From: an uncultured Caldilineaceae bacterium
GTDB taxonomy: Bacteria > Chloroflexota > Anaerolineae > Caldilineales > Caldilineaceae
DNA: 64,000 bases
Direction: 5' to 3'
Assembly: GCA_958295915.1 (NCBI GenBank)
Contig: OY282381.1
Span: 62,001-126,000 of the forward strand
Under the pieces are notes generated by a model. It made no database searches. It worked only from the letters and a program-made list of their open reading frames with translations, and was not told the origin of the DNA. A program made the position numbers and the translations under genes. This document shows positions 59,042 to 64,000 of the stretch, in pieces (position 1 is the stretch's first letter; each line of letters opens with the position of its first letter).

Positions 59042-59610
59042 GAATTCACTCCATGGTGGCGACTTTGCCTAACGACATTTTAGCGGATCGACCTCTGCTT
59101 TTCCATCAGGATTCTCTGGCTCATTGGCATCTCGTTGCCCGGGCTTTGCATGGCGCCTTCCGTCTCCTTATCCCTTTCTTTTGCGAATTCATTGCATTCA
59201 GTATAACAGTGCAAATCCAGTTCGACAAGCATTGGGCACGAGATTCGCAGCGACGCCAGCGGCGCGGCGCATGATCGATTGCGCTTGACTGTGCGCTTGA
59301 CTTTTCGGAGGTCGGCGTAGTAGAATATCCTGCGCTTTCCCGTTTCCATTCTCCCGAAACTTCACTGCGCTGGGAGTTCGAATCCTCCTGGCAGAACGAC
59401 TGGCACAGATACTGCTCATGTCATATCCTGCAGGCTCTCCTCAGGCAGATGCCACCGTGGCTGCATATTTTGCCGCATATTTTTGCCGCGCCAATCTTCC
59501 CTGACCATATTCGCAGGGAACTGGATGCCGCCTGGGTGTCTTATTCCGCGCATTCTGTTGCCTCTCACGCGGCCGGCCCTGGCTGTAGTGACTATATCAC
59601 GACTCAGACA
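59042..59610. other. Divergent gene-free region with a promoter
   Basis: About 570 bases separate divergent genes. Besides the promoter at 59297 I see no protein-like frame. A GTTCGAATCC stretch at 59376 resembles a tRNA T-loop but has no partner arms. Confidence 0.4.
59297..59326 (+). promoter_or_regulatory. Sigma-70-type promoter for the PhyH-PfkB-binding-protein genes
   Basis: TTGACT at 59297-59302 and TAGAAT at 59321-59326 are separated by 18 bases. A second TTGACT lies at 59285. The gene start is more than 300 bases downstream, so the transcript would have a long leader. Confidence 0.4.
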
Positions 59611-59630
59611 TTGAACCGGCGGGAATACCG
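59590..59630 (+). repeat. Leader repeat TTGAACCGGCGGGAATACCG (copy 1)
   Basis: GACTATATCACGACTCAGACA precedes the 20-base core at 59611-59630, which is followed by AAAAGGAG, the ribosome binding site of the PhyH gene. The core would encode NRREYR after a TTG codon. Confidence 0.7.
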
Positions 59631-59647
59631 AAAAGGAGAACCACCTG

Positions 59648-60445
59648 ATGCAAACCACTGAATCCGCTACAAACCAAACGGGGTACAAAGCCCTGACGCA
59701 GAAGCAGGTTGCTCGCTTTTGGGAAGATGGGTATCTGATCGTCGGCAAAGTGCTCAACGACGACCTGATTGAGCGAATGCGTCGCGAGTACGATGCGGAA
59801 TTTGCGCTGGCGCGCAGCGGCGAACGTCCTGTCCGCAACCTTGCTGTTGACGATGACGCGCATGATCATGATGAGGGGGAGCGGCAGGAGATGCTCCAAT
59901 TTATGCAGATCTCTGAGCACAATCTCCACTTCCACAAACTCACCTACCATGAGCGCATCCTCGACATCATTGAAGATCTACTTGGCCCCAATATTCAGCT
60001 GTTTCACAACCAGGCGCTGTATAAGCCGCCGCATCACGGTGGCCCCATCTTCTGGCATCAGGATAATGCCTACTGGCAATGTCTGCCAGCCAATCTGGTT
60101 AGTTGCTGGCTCACTTTGGACGACGTGGATTTGCGCAATGGGGCCATGCAGTTCATCCCAGGCTCTCACTTGCGTCCCATGATCCACGATCAGGCCCAGG
60201 GTAGCGATGTCCTTCTGGATATGGGCAAACAGGTAGATGATTCCCAGACGGTCGTAGCCGACCTGCCAGCCGGCGGCATCACCCTTCACCATTGTCAGAC
60301 CTTGCATCGCACTGCTCCCAACACAACTGACCGTCAACGCCGGGCCTATGCCATTCATTTCATGACACCGGGCACAAAGTCGATGCGCACCGCTGAAACG
60401 ATCGCTGTCTCGTTCAGCCATCCTATGCTGCGCATGCGAGTGTGA
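59648..60445 (+). CDS. Phytanoyl-CoA dioxygenase (PhyH) family protein 4
   Basis: This 265-residue Fe(II)/2-oxoglutarate oxygenase has the HxD pair in IFWHQDNAYWQC near residue 140, FIPGSHLRPM near 171 and a distal His in LHHCQTLHRTAPN near 219 with the Arg pair QRRAYAIHFM. AFALARSGERP and a highly acidic loop (DDDAHDHDEGE) lie near residue 70. AAGGAG lies before ATG 59648 inside the leader repeat. It opens a run with the PfkB kinase and a binding protein, each preceded by the same repeat. Confidence 0.88.
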   Translation: MQTTESATNQTGYKALTQKQVARFWEDGYLIVGKVLNDDLIERMRREYDAEFALARSGERPVRNLAVDDDAHDHDEGERQEMLQFMQISEHNLHFHKLTYHERILDIIEDLLGPNIQLFHNQALYKPPHHGGPIFWHQDNAYWQCLPANLVSCWLTLDDVDLRNGAMQFIPGSHLRPMIHDQAQGSDVLLDMGKQVDDSQTVVADLPAGGITLHHCQTLHRTAPNTTDRQRRAYAIHFMTPGTKSMRTAETIAVSFSHPMLRMRV

Positions 60446-60448
60446 GTA

Positions 60449-60500
60449 TGAGCGCAACCCTATAAATCACAACTCAGCCATTGAACCGGCGGGAATACCG
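60449..60500 (+). repeat. Leader repeat TTGAACCGGCGGGAATACCG (copy 2)
   Basis: TGAGCGCAACCCTATAAATCACAAC then the 20-base core at 60481-60500. In this copy no AAGGAG follows and the core is in frame with the kinase gene. Confidence 0.7.
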
Positions 60501-61674
60501 AAACGGCTTGCAGACAACGATCGATCTCGAAAAAATCGCTGGCTTTAGCCAGCAGACGTCTCCTAAGTTCCTGGCAGTGGGCAACTGCACATTGGACGAT
60601 GTTGTCACACCCGATGGACAGATCGCGCCCCGGCAGCTTGGCGGCAATGCAGTCTACGCTGCCGCTGGCATGCGTCTGTGGGGCGCCCGCGTTACCCTCG
60701 TCAGCGTGGTCGGCGCAGACTTTCCCAGAGCGTGGCTCGATCGACTGGCTGAAGCCGGCATCGACATTTCAGCCATCTCCCAGATTCCAGAAGCCCATCT
60801 GTTGCGCTCGCGCGCATTCTACTTTGCGGATGGCCGACGCACCGACCGCATCGACGAAGCACGGGAGATCTTGCCGCCCCATGCCGGCGAGATCATCGAC
60901 CTCGTCAGTGAGTACACCGACACGGGAAGTCCGCTACATCGCCGGCTGTGGCCCCTCTTCTCCCCGGCCCCCACGCAATGGGCAGAAGTGGCGTCAGATG
61001 CGTCTTTCGCCCATCTGGCGCCGGGTCCGCTGGAACGCAGCCGCGCCAATGCAGCTTTCCTCAAGCAGCTTAGAGGCGAGCGGATCGTGATCAGTTTCGA
61101 TTGGCCCTGGTGGGACTGGGATCAGGAAGCCCAAGTCGATGCAGATCTGCTCCAGAACATCGACTATCTGTTGCCGAGCATTGAAGAATTGACAGCTCAT
61201 GCGGATGCCGTTCGAAAAACATTTCAGGCTTCGCACTATGCGCCGCAGACGCGCGGGGCGCTCAGCCCTCACAGTGTGCGCCTATCCCACCAACAGGGCG
61301 AAGCCCAGCATGCGCATGTTTTTGAGGCCGCCCGACGGCTACTTGCCTTTGGGCCGCGGGGAATCGGGGTGAAGATGGGCGCCCGAGGCATGCGCATGGC
61401 CCTGCATGACGAGGAGGATTGGCATCAGATACCGCCCTATCCCACTCAGGTTGTCGATCCAACCGGAGCCGGCGATGCCTTCTGCGGCGGCTTCTTAGTC
61501 GGTCTGTCGCAGACCGGCGACCCGATCCAGGCAGCCCTGTACGGCGCGGTTTCGGCCTCATTCATCATCGAAGATTTCGGTGTTCTACATGCTCTGAAGG
61601 TTGACCCGCGCGTGGCCCAGTCAAGGGTGCAGCGGTTGCGAGATCGCCTTTCGGGCCAGAAATCGAAATCTTGA
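60481..61674 (+). CDS. PfkB-family carbohydrate kinase
   Basis: This 397-residue ribokinase-type sugar kinase has an N-terminal PKFLAVGNCTLDDVV near residue 30, a sugar-binding GGNAVYAAAGMRLWGA near residue 58, and the ATP/anion-hole motif VDPTGAGDAFCGGFLVGL near residue 327 with the catalytic Asp. A 60-residue segment in the middle (residues 130-200) is longer than usual. The start is uncertain: TTG 60481 would make the leader repeat the first codons (MNRREYRNG); TTG 60508 is an alternative. The substrate is an unidentified sugar or sugar-like molecule. Confidence 0.85.
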   Translation: MNRREYRNGLQTTIDLEKIAGFSQQTSPKFLAVGNCTLDDVVTPDGQIAPRQLGGNAVYAAAGMRLWGARVTLVSVVGADFPRAWLDRLAEAGIDISAISQIPEAHLLRSRAFYFADGRRTDRIDEAREILPPHAGEIIDLVSEYTDTGSPLHRRLWPLFSPAPTQWAEVASDASFAHLAPGPLERSRANAAFLKQLRGERIVISFDWPWWDWDQEAQVDADLLQNIDYLLPSIEELTAHADAVRKTFQASHYAPQTRGALSPHSVRLSHQQGEAQHAHVFEAARRLLAFGPRGIGVKMGARGMRMALHDEEDWHQIPPYPTQVVDPTGAGDAFCGGFLVGLSQTGDPIQAALYGAVSASFIIEDFGVLHALKVDPRVAQSRVQRLRDRLSGQKSKS

Positions 61675-61746
61675 CAAGGGGCCCTCTATTGATATAAGCT
61701 CACCATGACACCTTATCCTCAAATCCGACTTCAACGCAAAAAGATA

Positions 61747-61797
61747 TGAGCGCAACCATATACATCACAACCGGACATTGAACCGGCGGGAATACCG
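61747..61797 (+). repeat. Leader repeat TTGAACCGGCGGGAATACCG (copy 3)
   Basis: TGAGCGCAACCATATACATC then ACAACCGGACA and the core at 61778-61797, followed by CAAGGAGGA, the ribosome binding site of the next gene. Confidence 0.7.
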
Positions 61798-61813
61798 CAA
61801 GGAGGAAATTCAA

Positions 61814-63478
61814 ATGAAATCTATGCAGCATGTGTTGCTGACGTTGTGCGTAGCTCTGCTGGCATCTCTCATGGTTGCCTGCGCAGCACTGCCGATATCA
61901 TCGACCGACTCCACAGGAGCGGCCCAATCCGACGATTCCCAGGCCAGCGAATCCGCGCCGAGTGAAGGGCCGCGGATGGGAGGCGTCGTAATTGGCTTCG
62001 TCTCATCGGATCCAAAGAACTTCGATCCGGCCGCCATCGCTGGCTGGGACCAGGGTGTGATCGCGCCCAACCTTCTCGAAGGACTCTTCCGCCTGTCGCC
62101 CGATGGCCGGGAGATCGAACCGGCCATCGCCGAAAGCTTTGCCGTGTCCGACGATGGCACGATCTGGACCTTCCACCTGCGCCAGGGCGCCAAATTCCAC
62201 AACGGCCGGGAGATTACGGCGGATGACTTTAAATACAGCTTCGAACGCGTGCTGAATCCGGCGACCAGAAGTCCCAAGGCTTGGATGTTGTCAATCGTCG
62301 TCGGCGCGCAGGCATTTCAGGAGGGCGCGGCCGATGAAGTCAGCGGTATCAGAACCCTGGATTCGCATACTCTGGAAATTACACTGGCCGAGCCTTTGGC
62401 GCCGTTCAAGTCGATGCTCGCCAGCATCAACCTGGCTGTGGTGCCCAGGGAAGAGGTGGAAAAGTGGGGCGAGGACTTCGGGCAGAATGTAGTTTCTGCC
62501 GGCCCATTCTCATTGGGTGACTGGAACCTCAATCAAGATGTGACGCTAAATGCTTTCGATGACTATTGGAACGGGCGTCCCTATCTGGATGCGGTTCAGT
62601 TCCGCTTCATTCAAGACGAGAACACGCGCATCGTCGAACTGGATGCCGAGCGATTGGATATCGCCTGGGTGCCGCCAGCTCATTGGCAGCGCTTCAGCGC
62701 CGATCCGGTCTTCAAAGAGAAACTCGGTTGGGCTGAGACCTTCCACACCGATTTCCTGGCGGTCAACCTGGACAAGGAGCCCTTTGGCGCCAATCCCAAA
62801 CTGCGCCAGGCCGTCCGCTACGCGCTTGATCTGGATGCTGTCATTGCCAGCTTGCAAGGGCGGGCCACAGTTGCCCAAGGCGTATTGCCCCCAGGGCTCT
62901 TGGGCTTCGATGAAGGCGCTATGTTGCACTATCCAACCAATTTGGAAACAGCCAAGGCGTTGATGGCAGAGGCTGGCTTTGCGGATGGCGTCCCAGGCTC
63001 GTTCGAGGTCATCCTCCCGCCGTGGGGCAACCTGATCAAGCTGCTGGAGATCTATCAGGCCAATCTGAAGGAAATTGGCATTGCCATTGAAATCAGGCCC
63101 ACTGAGTTCGGCCCCTACATGGAAGCCCTGGAATCAGGGAACTATAGCCTGGCCTGGATGTATCGTGTGACAGACTATGCCGACCCGGATGGGTTCTACT
63201 ACCCGCTCATGCACTCCGACAATTTGGGCTCCGGCGGCAACTACGCCCGCTACGCCAACGCCAATGTGGATGCCAATATCGCCACTGCCCGCGCAACAGT
63301 CGATGATGCCGAACGGGCCAAACTCTACCAGGCCGTGGACGCGCAGTTCGCCGAGGATTTGCCCTACATTCCGCTTACGCACAACATCTACGTCGATGTC
63401 TCACGACCACGCGTGCAGAACTATGTCCCCTCGCCTATGGATACGCATATGTTCCACCGAGTCTGGTTAGCGGAGTGA
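61814..63478 (+). CDS. Family 5 extracellular solute-binding lipoprotein 2
   Basis: This 554-residue peptide/nickel-type binding protein has a lipoprotein signal (lipobox MVAC, Cys23) and a Ser/Ala-rich linker to about residue 60. VIGFVSSDPKNFDPAAIAG begins the core; FHLRQGAKFHNGREITADDFKYSFERVLNP near residue 120 is the family signature, and PKLRQAVRYALDLDAVIASLQG near 330 the second conserved helix. Start ATG 61814 is set by AAGGAGGA 8 bases upstream; the open frame continues to TTG 61778 in the repeat. No permease or ATPase follows within the window. Confidence 0.92.
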   Translation: MKSMQHVLLTLCVALLASLMVACAALPISSTDSTGAAQSDDSQASESAPSEGPRMGGVVIGFVSSDPKNFDPAAIAGWDQGVIAPNLLEGLFRLSPDGREIEPAIAESFAVSDDGTIWTFHLRQGAKFHNGREITADDFKYSFERVLNPATRSPKAWMLSIVVGAQAFQEGAADEVSGIRTLDSHTLEITLAEPLAPFKSMLASINLAVVPREEVEKWGEDFGQNVVSAGPFSLGDWNLNQDVTLNAFDDYWNGRPYLDAVQFRFIQDENTRIVELDAERLDIAWVPPAHWQRFSADPVFKEKLGWAETFHTDFLAVNLDKEPFGANPKLRQAVRYALDLDAVIASLQGRATVAQGVLPPGLLGFDEGAMLHYPTNLETAKALMAEAGFADGVPGSFEVILPPWGNLIKLLEIYQANLKEIGIAIEIRPTEFGPYMEALESGNYSLAWMYRVTDYADPDGFYYPLMHSDNLGSGGNYARYANANVDANIATARATVDDAERAKLYQAVDAQFAEDLPYIPLTHNIYVDVSRPRVQNYVPSPMDTHMFHRVWLAE

Positions 63479-63590
63479 GAACCGCAGTGGTTCGTGGTCA
63501 GTGATCCATGATGCTGAGCACAGCCGCTTTGCACTCAGTGATCAGTAGAGGCAGGCCTTGCGCCTGACCACTGGTCACTGAGGTTTGGGA
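63479..63590. repeat. CAGTGG mosaic plus GTAGAGGCAGGCC palindrome
   Basis: CGCAGTGG, GGTCAGTGATCC, CTCAGTGATCAGTAG and CCACTGGTCACTGAGG units surround GTAGAGGCAGGCC and TTGCGCCTGACC at 63545-63569. The region lies between two genes. Confidence 0.5.
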
Positions 63591-63598
63591 GGTATACA

Positions 63599-64000
63599 AT
63601 GAGCATGACATCTGGAGCAGAGGAGGCCACTACTATGGACGCCTATATTCGTGAAGGGGAGCGTATAGCCTACGCGCTGGGCAATCGCGGCCCGATCAGA
63701 TTCGACGATGACGGCACGCTTGACCAGGAGATCACAGAAGCCTACGGGCGATGCGGTTTCTACGTATTCGAAGGAGCCCTGAGCGCGGAGGAGCTCCACG
63801 ACCTGCAAACGGATCTGGAATACGTGTTCGAGCGGGCGCCGCACACCAAAGATGCGACGGTTGACGCCCAAGGCCGACCCGCCCTGGGAACCGAGTTCAC
63901 GCGGCCAACGTTCCGCTTTGCCAAGCCGTTGAGCGACCCCTATGGCGGCACGCAGCTGGCCAACGGCCGCCACCCGGCCAAGATGAGCGAACCTCTGCCC
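63599..64000 (+). CDS. Phytanoyl-CoA dioxygenase (PhyH) family protein 5, partial
   Basis: The frame is open from ATG 63599 to the window edge (134 codons, no stop). The visible part has the PhyH opening: a helical 40-residue lead, then AYGRCGFYVFEGALSAEELHDLQTDLEYVFERAP, the usual first strand and helix of the family, and a segment LGTEFTRPTFRFAKPLSDPYGG. The HxD iron ligands lie beyond the edge, so function cannot be judged. GGGAGG precedes the start. It is the fifth PhyH gene here. Confidence 0.72.
   Translation, partial: MSMTSGAEEATTMDAYIREGERIAYALGNRGPIRFDDDGTLDQEITEAYGRCGFYVFEGALSAEELHDLQTDLEYVFERAPHTKDATVDAQGRPALGTEFTRPTFRFAKPLSDPYGGTQLANGRHPAKMSEPLP

Noticed and set aside
59371..59392. 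tRNA-like 3' half with GTTCGAATCC
   Set aside because: The flanking stem GGGAG/CCTCC pairs poorly, and no anticodon or D arm lies upstream within tRNA distance.

Overview
This 64 kb window is bacterial chromosome and is GC-rich by eye. Several traits point to a heterotrophic Chloroflexota bacterium, possibly Caldilinea-like: Ala/Glu/Pro-rich linkers after lipoprotein cysteines, ABC importers without a local ATPase, many phytanoyl-CoA dioxygenase (PhyH) and Gfo/Idh/MocA genes, and a PspA/VWA envelope locus. The window has no rRNA or tRNA gene, so this placement is inference. I saw no recognisable DNA-binding regulator, complete transposase, phage gene or CRISPR array.

Layout. 0-4 kb: SMP-30 lactonase, ABM-fold protein, malic enzyme. 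4-7 kb: a collapsed peptide-type ABC operon (permease head joined to ATPase tail) that left its binding protein intact. 7-17 kb: a sugar or small-molecule catabolic block (two PhyH, two Gfo/Idh/MocA, a CUT1-type importer whose first permease is fused to a seven-bladed propeller, a TIM-barrel isomerase). 17-20 kb: hisI and hisG. 20-25 kb: a small defence island (single-chain nuclease-methylase of ISP/IIG type, OLD-like ATPase, decayed Toprim partner). 25-31 kb: hydroxypyruvate isomerase-like protein, sulfatase, nucleotidyltransferase, PhyH, GMC oxidoreductase, 2-hydroxyacid dehydrogenase. 31-37 kb, minus strand: a corrinoid methyl-transfer set (activator, methyl-H4folate methyltransferase, corrinoid protein, UroD-like methyltransferase) with an Ldh-type dehydrogenase. 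37-40 kb: a lone AAA ATPase and a LysM/PA14 secreted protein. 41-49 kb: PspA, HEPN, coiled-coil, zinc-ribbon, two solute-binding-like proteins (one fused to a VWA domain) and a LivJ-type lipoprotein, probably an envelope-surveillance locus. 49-56 kb: antiporter, miaB, nicotinate phosphoribosyltransferase, B12-binding radical SAM protein. 56-64 kb: further Gfo/Idh/MocA, PhyH, PfkB kinase and binding-protein genes.

The most unusual feature is the intergenic DNA. At least six families of short palindromic or inverted-repeat elements fill it. One (GCAGGCG-AGA-CGCCTGC) occurs seven times, always in the same orientation at the 5' end of a gene. A second (GTAGGGGC...GCCCCTAC) supplies stop codons at gene 3' ends, including both stops of a convergent pair. 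A third (CAGTGG/CTAG/ACTGCAGTT mosaics) supplies stops, starts, a signal-peptide N-terminus and a MiaB tail. Three genes carry in-frame repeat insertions, comparable to Rickettsia palindromic elements. A 125 bp duplicated repeat shows an inverted hairpin loop with a compensatory base-pair change.

Three gene remnants (ABC permease/ATPase, Toprim, molybdenum hydroxylase) show that deletion is active here too.
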